NCBI RefSeq assembly: GCF_050717635.1
Contig: NZ_JBOITO010000036.1
Span: 310,001 to 374,000, forward strand
Direction: 5' to 3'
DNA: 64,000 nucleotides
Source: Clostridium_AD sp050717635
GTDB taxonomy: Bacteria > Bacillota > Clostridia > Clostridiales > Clostridiaceae
The notes beneath the pieces were generated by a model. It searched no databases and was not told the DNA's origin. It was given only the letters and a program-made list of their open reading frames with translations. A program made the position numbers and the translations under genes. Shown here one piece after another: positions 1-8,754 of the stretch (position 1 is the stretch's first letter; every line of letters begins with the position of its first letter).

Positions 1-397
1 TTTCATTAATAATTCCACCACACATATTTTAATCTATTATTTTCTTTACTTTTGAATTTCGCTTTAGTGTAAATTTTCTTCACAATTCCTACTAACAGCC
101 CCTAATATTTAGTATCTACAGTCTATTATACTGATTCCTAATAGTAAAGGGTATTTTCGCGAAACAAATGTTGAATATATTATTATTATATCACATTATC
201 ATCTCAAAAAAGATAAAAAGAAAAAATCATACTTTTGAAGTAGCTATTGTTCAAGAAAAACAATATTGTACAATATCGGATTTTAACTGGTTACAATAGT
301 GCTAAAACTATATATTAAATCTGCAATAAAGTAGTTATTCTGTATGATATCATATATTATGAGTTTACTGTAGCGTCAAAAATAGGAGGTCCATATT
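1..397. other. Upstream intergenic region of the alcohol dehydrogenase
   Basis: No convincing gene is seen here. The stretch is very AT-rich. Its right part carries the promoter region of the alcohol dehydrogenase, including an operator-like element listed separately at 290-308, and an AGGAGG ribosome binding site at about 384-389. Confidence 0.6.
290..308 (+). promoter_or_regulatory. Operator-like element upstream of alcohol dehydrogenase
   Basis: The sequence GTTACAATAGTGCTAAAAC matches 15 of 19 positions of the element GTAACGATAGTACAAAAAC found 36 bases upstream of the TATAAT box of the microcompartment operon (plus-strand 19178-19196) and of the permease operon (20954-20973). It is oriented toward the alcohol dehydrogenase. 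The -10 hexamer at the equivalent distance is poor, so the assignment as a binding site of the neighbouring AraC-type regulator is an inference. Confidence 0.4.
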
Positions 398-1537
398 ATG
401 GAAGATAAGTTTAAACTGAAGTCCAAGGTTTATTTTAATAAGGACTCTATGCACCTTTTAGAACAGGTTAAAGGTACTAGAGCATTTATTGTCTCGGACT
501 CTATAATGGAAACGCTGGGATATCTGAAAACTGCCGTAGATTACCTAAGCAAAGCGGGAATAAGTTCCATTGTTTTTTCTGGAGTACGCCCAGATCCAGA
601 TGTTAAAGTAATTACAGAGGGATTGAAACTATATGAGGAAAGCAATGCAGATGTCCTTGTTGCAATTGGCGGGGGTTCTGCCATCGATACAGCCAAGGGA
701 ATTCTGTATTTTTCTTGGAAGTTAAAAAGTGTAGCGGGTAGTGAAATGAAAAAACCTCTGTTTATTGCGATTCCCTCCACAAGTGGAACAGGGTCGGAAG
801 TAACGGACTTCACCGTTATTACTTCTGAGGGTACAAAGTTGTGTATCGTAGATGAGTTTATAGCGCCAGACATCGCTATACTCGACTCTACCTGTATCCA
901 ACATGTTCCCCAGCGTGTGGTTGTGGATACTGGCATAGATGTTCTAGTTCATGCCGTTGAAGCATATGTTTCCACAAATGCAACGGACTTTACAGATGCT
1001 CTTGCGGAAAAAGCAATCAAACTGATTTTCGAAAACATTGAGAAACTTTACAAGGACCCCAAGGATCCAGATGCCAGAGATCGTGTGCAAAACGCTTCTT
1101 GCATGGCAGGAATGGCATTTACAAATTCAAACCTTGGTATAAATCACAGCCTGGCTCATGCCCTAGGAGCGACTTTCCACATTTCCCACGGCCGCTCCAA
1201 TGCGATTTTACTTAATGCGGTGATGGAATACAACGCCGACTTAAGAGGAAGTGCCAACGTTTATGCTGCAGAAAGATACGCAAAACTGGCAACTATTCTG
1301 CAGCTTCCTGCTCGGACGCCACGTGAAGGAACTGTGAATTTCATACAGGCTGTAGGTAAGCTGAAAAAAATTCTAGGGATAGAAGTGAATATTCGGATGC
1401 TTGGAGTTGATCAGAATGAGTTTGAAATTGCTTTAGATCATATGTCCGAAACAGCCATGTTGGATCGTTGTACCCCAACTAATCCTAAACAACCTTCTAA
1501 AGAAGAACTTATTGGTATTTATCAAAAATGCTATTAA
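398..1537 (+). CDS. Iron-containing alcohol dehydrogenase (group III)
   Basis: A 379-residue NAD(P)H-dependent alcohol dehydrogenase of the iron-containing family, full length for the family. The nucleotide-binding GGGSAIDTAK motif is near residue 95. The expected iron ligands appear as the Asp and His of DTGIDVLVHAVEAY (about 185-195) and the two His of NHSLAHALGATFHISHGRSN (about 255-275). The ATG has an AGGAGG site 8 bases upstream. It lies next to a choline microcompartment locus, so its likely job is reducing acetaldehyde to ethanol to recycle the NADH made by the acylating aldehyde dehydrogenase; this role is inferred from context. It is transcribed toward the regulator genes, away from the main operon, and ends in a strong hairpin terminator. 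Substrate could equally be another short-chain aldehyde. Confidence 0.9.
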   Translation: MEDKFKLKSKVYFNKDSMHLLEQVKGTRAFIVSDSIMETLGYLKTAVDYLSKAGISSIVFSGVRPDPDVKVITEGLKLYEESNADVLVAIGGGSAIDTAKGILYFSWKLKSVAGSEMKKPLFIAIPSTSGTGSEVTDFTVITSEGTKLCIVDEFIAPDIAILDSTCIQHVPQRVVVDTGIDVLVHAVEAYVSTNATDFTDALAEKAIKLIFENIEKLYKDPKDPDARDRVQNASCMAGMAFTNSNLGINHSLAHALGATFHISHGRSNAILLNAVMEYNADLRGSANVYAAERYAKLATILQLPARTPREGTVNFIQAVGKLKKILGIEVNIRMLGVDQNEFEIALDHMSETAMLDRCTPTNPKQPSKEELIGIYQKCY

Positions 1538-1570
1538 CAAATATCCAAAACCATTAATGGTTAGCAATAA

Positions 1571-1613
1571 AAAGAGGTTGAAACTTAGAAATCTGAGTTT
1601 CAACCTCTTTTTT
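1571..1613 (+). terminator. Rho-independent terminator after alcohol dehydrogenase
   Basis: A perfect 15-bp inverted repeat (1571-1585 with 1596-1610) with a 10-base loop is followed by a T run. It lies 34 bases after the stop codon. Confidence 0.9.
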
Positions 1614-1647
1614 CAATAAAACACCTGTCAAAACATAATATAGGTTG

Positions 1648-1676
1648 TTTACTATTATAGCTTTATACCTTATAAT
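1648..1676 (+). promoter_or_regulatory. Sigma-A-type promoter of the two-component genes
   Basis: TTTACT (1648-1653), 17-base spacer, TATAAT (1671-1676). It lies about 100 bases upstream of the kinase start and after the preceding terminator, so the regulator pair appears to be its own transcription unit. Confidence 0.55.
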
Positions 1677-1779
1677 AGTATAAGATATGCACAGACTTGA
1701 AGGAAAATTGTAACCCATAGAATTTCAATAATTCATTTGTTAAAAATAAATTGCATGGTAGAAAAGGTGGGCTAAAAGC

Positions 1780-2979
1780 ATGTATAAAACTAATAATCTG
1801 CTGAAAAATTTAATAGCCTCCAATATTTTATATACCCGCTATATGAGTATTTTATCTCTGTCAGATCTTCCCCTATTTTTGGTAGATACAAATGGAGATA
1901 TTTTGTTTGAGTTTATTCCATCCCCGGATTTTTGTACATATATATGCCAGGAAAGTAGAGGTCGTGTATGCCACGACTACAAATGCCGACTCAATCTTAG
2001 CGGAGAGAATAGATTTGTCTGCCATTATGGGCTTGAAAATATCCTTTTTCCCATCACACTGCAGGATGAGACTGTGGGTTATATATCCGGTGTACAATCA
2101 TATTTGGAAGGCAACGAATATCAAAAATGTATGATTGAAGTCCATTCCCTGAAAAACGATAAAAGTCTAGAATTGGAATTTATCGGCAAATCTATTTTGT
2201 CACTGAAAACAGTGGAATCAACTAAAATTAAAATACATGAGCAACTTTGCGCCCATATTGCCAAAAATATTTCTCTTGACTTGTCCGAAAGCCTTAGCCA
2301 ATCAGATCCAGATGCGGTAAGGTTGTGCATTGAAAAGGAAATTCTAGAGAAAAAGATTATTGATTTAGAAGGTAAAAACATGGCTCTCATTATCAATCCC
2401 CATTTTTTATTTAATACCTTGAACTGTATTGCCCGCATTGCGTATTTTGAGCATTCCCAAACGGAGGAGCTTATCTATTGCCTTTCCGACTTGCTCAGGT
2501 ACAATTTAAAGCAAAACAATCAACTACACACCATCGGTGCCGAAATTGACAACATTAAGAAATATCTGTATATCCAGAAGGTAAGATTTAAAAACCGTCT
2601 TGAATATGACATCCTCATTCCGGAGAATATTAATGCTTACAGAATCCCCAACATGGTGATACAGCCTATTGTTGAAAACGCTGTTATTCACGGCATCACC
2701 CCAAAACGAGATGGAGGCAAAATAAGCATTTACGCAGAAGAATATAAAAACGAGATCGTAATTTCCATTATTGATAATGGAAATGGTTTTCCAAAGGATG
2801 TTTTGCAGAACATACAACAATTTGAAAATAAATCAGGTCTAGGGTTTGGAAATACAGATAAACGTTTAAAACGATATTACGGAGAACAATATGGTCTTAA
2901 AATAGTAAAGTCTGACTATAGCGGAAGTACCATAACTATCACCATTCCCACCGAACCTATTGAGGGGTTATTACTATGA
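1780..2979 (+). CDS. PocR-domain sensor histidine kinase (LytS/YesM class)
   Basis: A 399-residue sensor kinase. Residues about 20-165 form a PocR-like ligand-binding domain with clustered cysteines (CTYICQ, CHDYKC, VCHYG), a type found with propanediol, ethanolamine and glycyl-radical microcompartments. Residues about 205-280 carry the His_kinase signature NPHFLFNTLN with the phospho-accepting His, followed by a HATPase domain with N-box VIQPIVENAVIHG and G-boxes DNGNGF and GLGFGN. No membrane segment is seen, so it should be cytoplasmic. The gene overlaps the response regulator by 4 bases, so the two are translationally coupled. By position it most likely senses choline or a pathway intermediate and controls the BMC operon; the ligand is inferred. 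Confidence 0.88.
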   Translation: MYKTNNLLKNLIASNILYTRYMSILSLSDLPLFLVDTNGDILFEFIPSPDFCTYICQESRGRVCHDYKCRLNLSGENRFVCHYGLENILFPITLQDETVGYISGVQSYLEGNEYQKCMIEVHSLKNDKSLELEFIGKSILSLKTVESTKIKIHEQLCAHIAKNISLDLSESLSQSDPDAVRLCIEKEILEKKIIDLEGKNMALIINPHFLFNTLNCIARIAYFEHSQTEELIYCLSDLLRYNLKQNNQLHTIGAEIDNIKKYLYIQKVRFKNRLEYDILIPENINAYRIPNMVIQPIVENAVIHGITPKRDGGKISIYAEEYKNEIVISIIDNGNGFPKDVLQNIQQFENKSGLGFGNTDKRLKRYYGEQYGLKIVKSDYSGSTITITIPTEPIEGLLL

Positions 2980-3746
2980 ATGTGGTCTTGATTGTGGAAG
3001 ATGAAATACTTGAACAAGATTTCCTCAAAACAATTGTGCTTGAAACTCTTTCTCCAGAGGATACGCTGCTGACCTGCGAAAGCGGAGTTCAAGCCATTAA
3101 ACTTGCAAAGCAGCATCAACCGAATATTATCATAATGGACGTGATGATTCCAGAAATGGATGGTCTAAGCGCCCTTCACGAGATCAGAAAATTTCTTCCA
3201 AGTGTTTGTATCACCATTTTATCTGCCTATGCGGACTTTCCCAATGCACAGAAAGCCATTAAACTTCGGGTTTTCGAATACCAGTTAAAGCCTATCAAGC
3301 CCAAAGTCTTCAAAGAAATTTTCCTTAAAATGCTGACCTCTGTAGCCGAATATCCTGTTCTATTGGAGGAAACGACTGAAACAACCATCATAGAACACAA
3401 GGAATACCAACATAACTTTATTGAGGAATCCGTAAAATATATTAAAGAACAATTCAAAGAGAGATTAACTTTGGAAATGGTAGCATCTAAGGTGTTTATG
3501 AATCCTAAATATTTCAGCCATGTTTTTAAAAAGGATATCGGCATTTCATTTACAGAGTATGTAATTGATCTGAAAATTCAATATGCCTGCAGGTTGCTGG
3601 GGACAACTAATTACCCTGCTTACCGAATTTCAATTGAATGTGGCTTCTCAGATCCCTCTTATTTTAACAGGGTATTCTCTGCGAAGATGAACATGACTCC
3701 AAATATCTATAGAAAATGTAGATATGCTTCAAAAACGAAAGAATGA
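2976..3746 (+). CDS. AraC-family response regulator
   Basis: A 256-residue response regulator. The receiver domain (about 1-120) has the acidic pair ED at residues 8-9, the phospho-acceptor Asp in IIIMDVMIPEMDG (about residue 52) and the Lys in QLKPIKP. A linker is followed by a C-terminal AraC double helix-turn-helix (about 150-250) with LTLEMVASKVFMNPKYFSHVFK and the family signature region ending GFSDPSYFNRVFSAKMNMTP. It partners the PocR kinase just upstream. AraC-type regulators bind direct repeats near the -35 region; the repeated element before the BMC operon and the permease gene is a candidate target. Confidence 0.9.
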   Translation: MNVVLIVEDEILEQDFLKTIVLETLSPEDTLLTCESGVQAIKLAKQHQPNIIIMDVMIPEMDGLSALHEIRKFLPSVCITILSAYADFPNAQKAIKLRVFEYQLKPIKPKVFKEIFLKMLTSVAEYPVLLEETTETTIIEHKEYQHNFIEESVKYIKEQFKERLTLEMVASKVFMNPKYFSHVFKKDIGISFTEYVIDLKIQYACRLLGTTNYPAYRISIECGFSDPSYFNRVFSAKMNMTPNIYRKCRYASKTKE

Positions 3747-3749
3747 ACA

Positions 3750-3785
3750 AAGACTACACAAAAATTTTTGTGTAGTCTCTTTTTA
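3750..3785. terminator. Terminator between convergent regulator and BMC operon
   Basis: An inverted repeat AGACTACACAAAAATTTTTGTGTAGTCT is followed by T residues on the plus strand, 4 bases after the regulator stop. It sits about 90 bases past the end of the convergent BMC operon. The minus-strand side has only a short T run. Confidence 0.85.
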
Positions 3786-3869
3786 TCTTATTTAATTAGT
3801 AGTTGAATCATATCTTTATATTGTTTCACCTTATACGATGATTTTGCAAACTTCACCATTTTTTTTGTT

Positions 3870-4157
3870 TTATTCCTTGTCTATTGTTTTAGGAAGAATA
3901 GCTTCAACTTCAGAATGTGGACGAGGGATAACATGAACAGAAACCAGTTCTCCAACGCGTTGAGCTGCAGCAGCACCAGCATCAGTTGCTGCTTTAACCG
4001 CACCAACGTCGCCTCTTACCATTACTGTTACTAGACCACCACCAACAAATTCTTTACCAACTAGGTAAACATTTGCTGCCTTAACCATTGCATCTGCAGC
4101 CTCAATAGCTCCAACTAAACCCTTTGTTTCAATCATTCCTAATGCATCTTGTTTCAT
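3870..4157 (-). CDS. BMC shell hexamer protein (PduA/EutM type), copy 1
   Basis: A 95-residue single BMC-domain protein that forms hexameric shell tiles. It shows the family start ALGMIETKGLVGAIEAADAM, the pore region VGKEFVGGGLV and the edge segment RGDVGAVKAATDAG, and ends with a short charged tail. It is the last gene of the operon. It is nearly identical to the gene just upstream (4239-4538): the proteins differ only at residue 3, one residue near position 82 and the last dozen residues. The pore Gly-Gly-Gly suggests a small polar pore for choline-pathway metabolites, by analogy with PduA. Confidence 0.93.
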   Translation of the reverse strand: MKQDALGMIETKGLVGAIEAADAMVKAANVYLVGKEFVGGGLVTVMVRGDVGAVKAATDAGAAAAQRVGELVSVHVIPRPHSEVEAILPKTIDKE

Positions 4158-4238
4158 TTTTTTGTCCTCCTAATATTTTATTTATTTTTTTTATAATTCT
4201 AGTATAATTTATGTTAATTACTCTCATGACCTTAGATT

Positions 4239-4538
4239 TTATTTTGCCTCTTCTTCTCTCTTCATGGTTTTTGGAAGAATAGCTTCAACTTCAACATGTG
4301 GACGAGGGATAACATGAACAGAAACCAGTTCTCCAACGCGTTGAGCTGCAGCAGCACCAGCATCAGTTGCTGCTTTAACCGCACCAACGTCGCCTCTTAC
4401 CATTACTGTTACTAGACCACCACCAACAAATTCTTTACCAACTAAGTATACATTTGCTGCCTTAACCATTGCATCTGCAGCCTCAATAGCCCCAACTAAA
4501 CCCTTTGTTTCGATCATACCTAATGCATCATATTTCAT
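4239..4538 (-). CDS. BMC shell hexamer protein (PduA/EutM type), copy 2
   Basis: A 99-residue BMC-domain shell protein and tandem duplicate of the downstream copy. Over roughly 260 aligned bases I count about nine differences, several of them silent, which points to recent duplication or gene conversion. The C-terminal tail (KTMKREEEAK) differs from the other copy, so tail divergence may be the functional difference, for example at the shell surface. It follows the PduL gene by 20 bases. Having two hexamer genes of one type is usual in microcompartment loci, where they supply the bulk of the facets. Confidence 0.93.
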   Translation of the reverse strand: MKYDALGMIETKGLVGAIEAADAMVKAANVYLVGKEFVGGGLVTVMVRGDVGAVKAATDAGAAAAQRVGELVSVHVIPRPHVEVEAILPKTMKREEEAK

Positions 4539-4558
4539 TTTTATTTCCTCCTAATTTT

Positions 4559-5215
4559 TTATTTTGTAATTATAATTTTTGATAAGGAATTAAGATTCAT
4601 AGCATTTGCTTCTTCTGTGTCAAGATGACATTCTAGTGAAGAAGCTTCATTAGCTCTAACTGCCACATTATTATAAGTGCCCCCACGTTCCCCATTAATC
4701 TGAATGGATACCATCTGTCCATCATGTACACCAAGACCTTGTGCATCTTTAAGTGTCATATGAATATGTCTTTGTGCAACAATCAAACCTTCTGTTGTCT
4801 GAACAGATCCCTTGGGACCAATTAACGTAATTCCCGGTGTTCCCTGTAAATCACCTGATAACCTTGCCTGTGAAACGGTGCCAAGTTTGAAGGAATCTCC
4901 TGTGAGAACTTCCACCTGTGTCTTACTACGCACAGGACCAAGAATTCTAACTTTCTCAATGGCACCCTTTGGTCCGCAGATTGTTACAGTTTCCTTACAT
5001 GCATACTGTCCAGGCTGTGATAAATCTTTACTTTTTGTCAACTGATACCCATCTCCGAACAGACCCTTTAAATCAGCCTGGGAAAGGTGAATGTGACGAT
5101 TGGAAACTCCAACTGGAATCTCATATATGTCTTCTTTCACTTCTGTAGACGAATCATTAGCTTGAACAGTCTCCAGCAAAAGCTTTAGAACAGCATTATA
5201 CTTATCCATTTCCAT
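4559..5215 (-). CDS. pduL: PduL-type phosphate acyltransferase
   Basis: A 218-residue PduL phosphotransacylase converting acetyl-CoA and phosphate to acetyl phosphate and CoA inside the compartment, which recycles CoA for the acylating aldehyde dehydrogenase. The two metal-site motifs VSNRHIHLS (about residues 38-46) and VAQRHIHM (about 146-153) and the later CHLDTEEAN motif carry the expected zinc-ligand histidines. The first 20 residues form a short amphipathic helix before a variable linker, typical of an encapsulation peptide. It is encoded 1 base after the aldehyde dehydrogenase stop. In this locus the product would be acetyl phosphate. Confidence 0.93.
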   Translation of the reverse strand: MEMDKYNAVLKLLLETVQANDSSTEVKEDIYEIPVGVSNRHIHLSQADLKGLFGDGYQLTKSKDLSQPGQYACKETVTICGPKGAIEKVRILGPVRSKTQVEVLTGDSFKLGTVSQARLSGDLQGTPGITLIGPKGSVQTTEGLIVAQRHIHMTLKDAQGLGVHDGQMVSIQINGERGGTYNNVAVRANEASSLECHLDTEEANAMNLNSLSKIIITK

Positions 5216-5216
5216 T

Positions 5217-6761
5217 CTAGTTGGCTCCCTTCATTGCGGTTACCAAATCATTTACAAGTTTCAAAAGCTTTTCATTATCAGTGCAATCCTTCTTATATGC
5301 AGATGCATATAAGTCAGGACTTAAAGCACCGTATCCTACGCCACTTTTAACTTCACAGCTTTCTGAAGACTCTGGATGGTTGAAAGTCGGATCATCAGAA
5401 GCTAATGTACTGCAATCCTTAGTTCCATATGCGATTCTCTTGATATTAATCAAATGCATTGGAGTAACATTTTCTGAAACAGAACTTCCGCCCCATGTAC
5501 CGCAACCCAGTGTGAATGAAGGTATAAGTCCTGTGCTTGCACCGGTACCACCTTGGCTTCCACCAGTATTAACCAAAATACGAGCTGCAGGTTTTTTAGC
5601 AAACTTCATTACAATATCTCTGTCTTCTGTATGAATACTCATAGTATGTCCGATTCCGTTCTGAAGTAGTTTAATGCTAAGATCGCATGCCTCGTGCCAA
5701 TCTTTTACTGTATAAAAAGCTAGTACCGTTGTCAGTTTTTCGTAGGACAGTGGATAAGCCTCACCAACATCTTGCTGCTCACCTATAAGAACCTTAGTTC
5801 CTTCTGGAATGGAAATACCAGCAGAAGTTGCAATAACCTGAGGAGATCTTCCTACGAATTTAGCACTCATTGTGTGTCCATTCTTAAATAATAAAGCACA
5901 AACTTTTAAAGTTTCTTCAGCTGTCATAAAATAACCGCCCTGCTTCTTAATTTCAGCAACTACCTGATCATGGTTACACTCTTCGACGATTATAGACTGC
6001 TCAGATGCACAAATAGTTCCATAATCAAAAGTCTTACTTGCCATAATATTCTTAACCGCTTGTGCAACATTAGCAGTTTTCTCAATATAAGCCGGAGAGT
6101 TACCAGCTCCAACACCCAATGCAGGTTTACCCGCACTATAAGCGGCCTTTACCATTCCTGGACCACCAGTTGCAATTATTAAAGCAACTTCTTTACATTT
6201 CATTAACTCATTTGTAGCTCCCATAGATAGGGTAGAAATACTGCTAATAATATTAGCAGGAGCTCCTGCCGCTACTGCAGCCTCATTCATAAGGCTAATA
6301 GCCTTTATTGTACATTTTAATGCAGCAGGATGTGGTGAAAATATAATTGCATTACGTGATTTAATTGCAATTATTGCTTTAAAAATAGCAGTAGATGTTG
6401 GATTTGTTGAAGGTATAATACCCATTATAAGTCCAACTGGCTCTGCAATATCAATTACCCTTTCAACCTCATCTTCGCGAATAATACCAATGGTCTTCAT
6501 ATTTTTAGTGGCATTATACACCAAAGTAGAAGCCATATGGTTTTTATAGGTCTTATCCTCTACTTTTCCAAAACCAGTTTCTTCCACGGCCATCTGAGCT
6601 AGACAAACTGAATTTTCCTCTGCTACTCTAACCATATTGCACAAAATCTTATTTACTTGTTCTTCAGTATAATCAGCAATCTGCTCTGCTGCAATTTTTC
6701 CGAGTCTTGCAAGATTTCTCGCTTCTTGTACGGAACGTAAATCATGATCAATATTCTCCAA
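5217..6761 (-). CDS. CoA-acylating aldehyde dehydrogenase (EutE/PduP/CutF type)
   Basis: A 514-residue aldehyde dehydrogenase that would oxidise acetaldehyde with NAD+ and CoA to acetyl-CoA. The catalytic Cys is at residue 251 in GTICASEQ. The TTG start is supported by a GGAGGGG site 6 bases upstream. Residues 1-50 are helical and charged. The last 22 residues, after a loop, form an amphipathic helix that fits a C-terminal encapsulation peptide. It is followed directly by pduL. It is about 18 residues longer than the second homologue at 16772-18262, which aligns without a gap up to residue 251 but lacks the Cys, so this gene is the likely active enzyme of the pathway. Confidence 0.92.
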   Translation of the reverse strand: MENIDHDLRSVQEARNLARLGKIAAEQIADYTEEQVNKILCNMVRVAEENSVCLAQMAVEETGFGKVEDKTYKNHMASTLVYNATKNMKTIGIIREDEVERVIDIAEPVGLIMGIIPSTNPTSTAIFKAIIAIKSRNAIIFSPHPAALKCTIKAISLMNEAAVAAGAPANIISSISTLSMGATNELMKCKEVALIIATGGPGMVKAAYSAGKPALGVGAGNSPAYIEKTANVAQAVKNIMASKTFDYGTICASEQSIIVEECNHDQVVAEIKKQGGYFMTAEETLKVCALLFKNGHTMSAKFVGRSPQVIATSAGISIPEGTKVLIGEQQDVGEAYPLSYEKLTTVLAFYTVKDWHEACDLSIKLLQNGIGHTMSIHTEDRDIVMKFAKKPAARILVNTGGSQGGTGASTGLIPSFTLGCGTWGGSSVSENVTPMHLINIKRIAYGTKDCSTLASDDPTFNHPESSESCEVKSGVGYGALSPDLYASAYKKDCTDNEKLLKLVNDLVTAMKGAN

Positions 6762-6805
6762 TTAATACCCCTCCATTATTTTTGTCACAAAATTTTATGA
6801 CTTCT

Positions 6806-7435
6806 TTAATTATTTTCATAATATTTTCTGAACTCTGTAAGCAGGAGCATCTTATTAGCCTTAGAAACTTTCCTTCCTACTATACCAAAGGTTTTATATT
6901 GACGAGCTATATTTCGAAGCTCTATCACTTTAAACTTGCTCAGAATCTTAATAGCTTCTTCCAAACCATATTCAAGTATCAGCTTATCTACATCTTCCTT
7001 ATTATGCAACTCATGCAAATCAATTTCTAAGGAAATATCTGTTTCTTCAATTTCAACATAAACCTCTTTATTGTCGTCTTCAATGATTTTATTTTCCAGT
7101 TCCTCTTGTAATTCAATTTTTGCTGACTGAGTAGTTATTATATCTTCATTTTTTAGAGGTACTGCCGGTACAATTATCTTATCCAAGTCTTCATGTGGGC
7201 GCGGAATCACATGCTCTGAAACCAGGAATATGCTATTTATTTTTCTAACTGCCGCACCACCAGCCTCTATAGCTGCTTTCACCGCACCCACATCGCCAGT
7301 TACAATAATTGAAACAAGACCTCCACCTACATATGTCTTTTCCAAGAGATTCACATCTGCGGCCTTGAGCATAGCATCTGCACCCTCAATAGCTGCAATA
7401 AGTCCTTTTGTTTCGATTAACCCAAGTGCCTGCAT
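6806..7435 (-). CDS. BMC shell protein with C-terminal SAP-like extension
   Basis: A 209-residue protein. Residues 1-90 are a standard hexamer-type BMC domain (ALGLIETKGLIAAIEGADAM, GGGLVSIIVTGDVGAV, HVIPRPHEDLD). Residues about 90-150 are an acidic, low-complexity linker. Residues about 155-209 form a helix-rich module with ELRNIARQYKTFGIVGRKVSKANKML split over a short turn, the pattern of SAP or LEM-like nucleic-acid-binding helices. Shell proteins with added C-terminal domains are known (EutK has a winged helix; PduK an Fe-S tail), but I do not recognise this combination. The tail would sit on one face of the hexamer and could bind cargo or nucleic acid; this is inferred. Confidence 0.8.
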   Translation of the reverse strand: MQALGLIETKGLIAAIEGADAMLKAADVNLLEKTYVGGGLVSIIVTGDVGAVKAAIEAGGAAVRKINSIFLVSEHVIPRPHEDLDKIIVPAVPLKNEDIITTQSAKIELQEELENKIIEDDNKEVYVEIEETDISLEIDLHELHNKEDVDKLILEYGLEEAIKILSKFKVIELRNIARQYKTFGIVGRKVSKANKMLLLTEFRKYYENN

Positions 7436-7466
7436 TGCTTAACCCCCTTAACTTTGCTGAAAGGTT

Positions 7467-8135
7467 CTAATATGTAACATAGAATGCTTTCATCTTGTTT
7501 GGTGAACCAAATGCTAATTTAGCTCCCTTAGGGAAGAACACTGAATCACCTGGATTTGCAGTATAACCCTTTCCGTTTACTGTTACAGTCAGTGTACCTT
7601 CCGCAACGCAGTAAATTTCTTCACAAGTAGTTTCCCAGTCGAATGTACAATCTTCAATTGTAATAAATCCTGCATTCATTGAGCAAGCGTCATCACCATT
7701 GATAATTTCCTGGTAGAATACTTTATCGTTGGGATTTCCAGTATCCAAAACTTCCATCTTTACCGAATTGCCACGAACTACCTTAAGCCCACTAGAATCA
7801 ATCTCAGCAATATATGGCTTGTTAGAAACAGAATCAATAATTCCATTTAGAAGTCCTTTATCCATCATAGCTTTAAATACCTTATAAATCGTATCAACAT
7901 CTATTCCACCTTCACAGGCTTTGGCAAGTTCAGAAGTCATTACTTCTTTTGCTGGTACGGAAGCTTTTTCACTCTTTGTTTCACAGACAGGGGCCTCTGT
8001 AGAAAACTCTATTCCACAATTTCTAGCTGCGTCTTTGGCTGACGGAGTAATAATCGTATCATTTTCAATATATAATATCTTTTGTCCCTGCTTTTCTGCA
8101 TCTTCCACATTTTTCACACTAATCAATTTTTTCAT
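7467..8135 (-). CDS. eutQ: EutQ-like cupin protein (acetate kinase-like)
   Basis: A 222-residue EutQ homologue: an N-terminal region (about 1-90, with the conserved start KKLISVKNVEDAEKQG) and a C-terminal cupin (about 120-222) with WETTCEEIYCVAEGTL and NPGDSVFFPKGAKLAFG. EutQ from ethanolamine operons has been reported to have acetate kinase activity. No AckA homologue is encoded in this locus, so EutQ is the best candidate to turn acetyl phosphate from PduL into acetate and ATP. That activity for this copy is an inference from the family. Confidence 0.87.
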   Translation of the reverse strand: MKKLISVKNVEDAEKQGQKILYIENDTIITPSAKDAARNCGIEFSTEAPVCETKSEKASVPAKEVMTSELAKACEGGIDVDTIYKVFKAMMDKGLLNGIIDSVSNKPYIAEIDSSGLKVVRGNSVKMEVLDTGNPNDKVFYQEIINGDDACSMNAGFITIEDCTFDWETTCEEIYCVAEGTLTVTVNGKGYTANPGDSVFFPKGAKLAFGSPNKMKAFYVTY

Positions 8136-8204
8136 TACTTCACATCCTTTTATTTATTAGGTATGGTAATTGAAAACACCTTTATATATATAAGTTCTAA
8201 TGTA

Positions 8205-8753
8205 TTAGAACAAAGATGACAACAGTCTGTCCGACGGAGAAGCTATAAACTCTGCATTTACAAGCAGTCCTTTTTCTTTTGCAATAGCCTTTCCTGTTTC
8301 AATACCGGTTTCAACCGCAGCCACATCGCCGGTGAAAGTAAAGAATGACTTACCTCCTAGTCCATTTCCGAGACGAAGTTCTATTGGCTGTAAATCCGCA
8401 GCTTTCAAAATTGCATCTGCAGCTATAACCATGGTTGACAAAGAGAAAAACTCAATAATTCCCAGTGCCTGAATTTCGTCTGGCATAGTTGCACCTGTAA
8501 TTGCTGGGAATACTAAAGGGCTAACATTTGGTATAATAATAGAATCAATAAAAAATTCTTCTGCTAGCCGTTCACCAATACCTACTGAATCTTGAACTGA
8601 TGCAACATCACCATCAACAATAACTATATACTTGCCAGGACAAACAGAACTAGCTGTGACTATTTCAACATCAGAAATTTTCAACATCTGATCTGCTGCA
8701 TATATACCCCGTGCAATACTTGTAAATTCAACCATTCCTATTGCTTTCGACAT
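8205..8753 (-). CDS. Tandem-domain BMC trimer shell protein (PduT-like)
   Basis: A 182-residue protein with two fused BMC domains (about 1-90 and 93-182), forming a trimeric tile. The first domain has Cys38 in the pore-facing loop VCPGKY; the corresponding loop of the second domain, GNGLGGKSF, has none. PduT proteins hold an Fe-S cluster at the three-fold pore through one Cys per subunit, and the neighbour downstream is a PduS-like Fe-S flavoprotein, so this pair may pass electrons across the shell. Whether Cys38 lies at the right place needs a structure model. Confidence 0.85.
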   Translation of the reverse strand: MSKAIGMVEFTSIARGIYAADQMLKISDVEIVTASSVCPGKYIVIVDGDVASVQDSVGIGERLAEEFFIDSIIIPNVSPLVFPAITGATMPDEIQALGIIEFFSLSTMVIAADAILKAADLQPIELRLGNGLGGKSFFTFTGDVAAVETGIETGKAIAKEKGLLVNAEFIASPSDRLLSSLF

Positions 8754-8754
8754 A

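Noticed and set aside
5221..5634. 137-residue open frame antisense to the aldehyde dehydrogenase
   Set aside because: A shadow of a strongly conserved gene; no ribosome binding site or family resemblance. The same applies to the other antisense frames in long genes.
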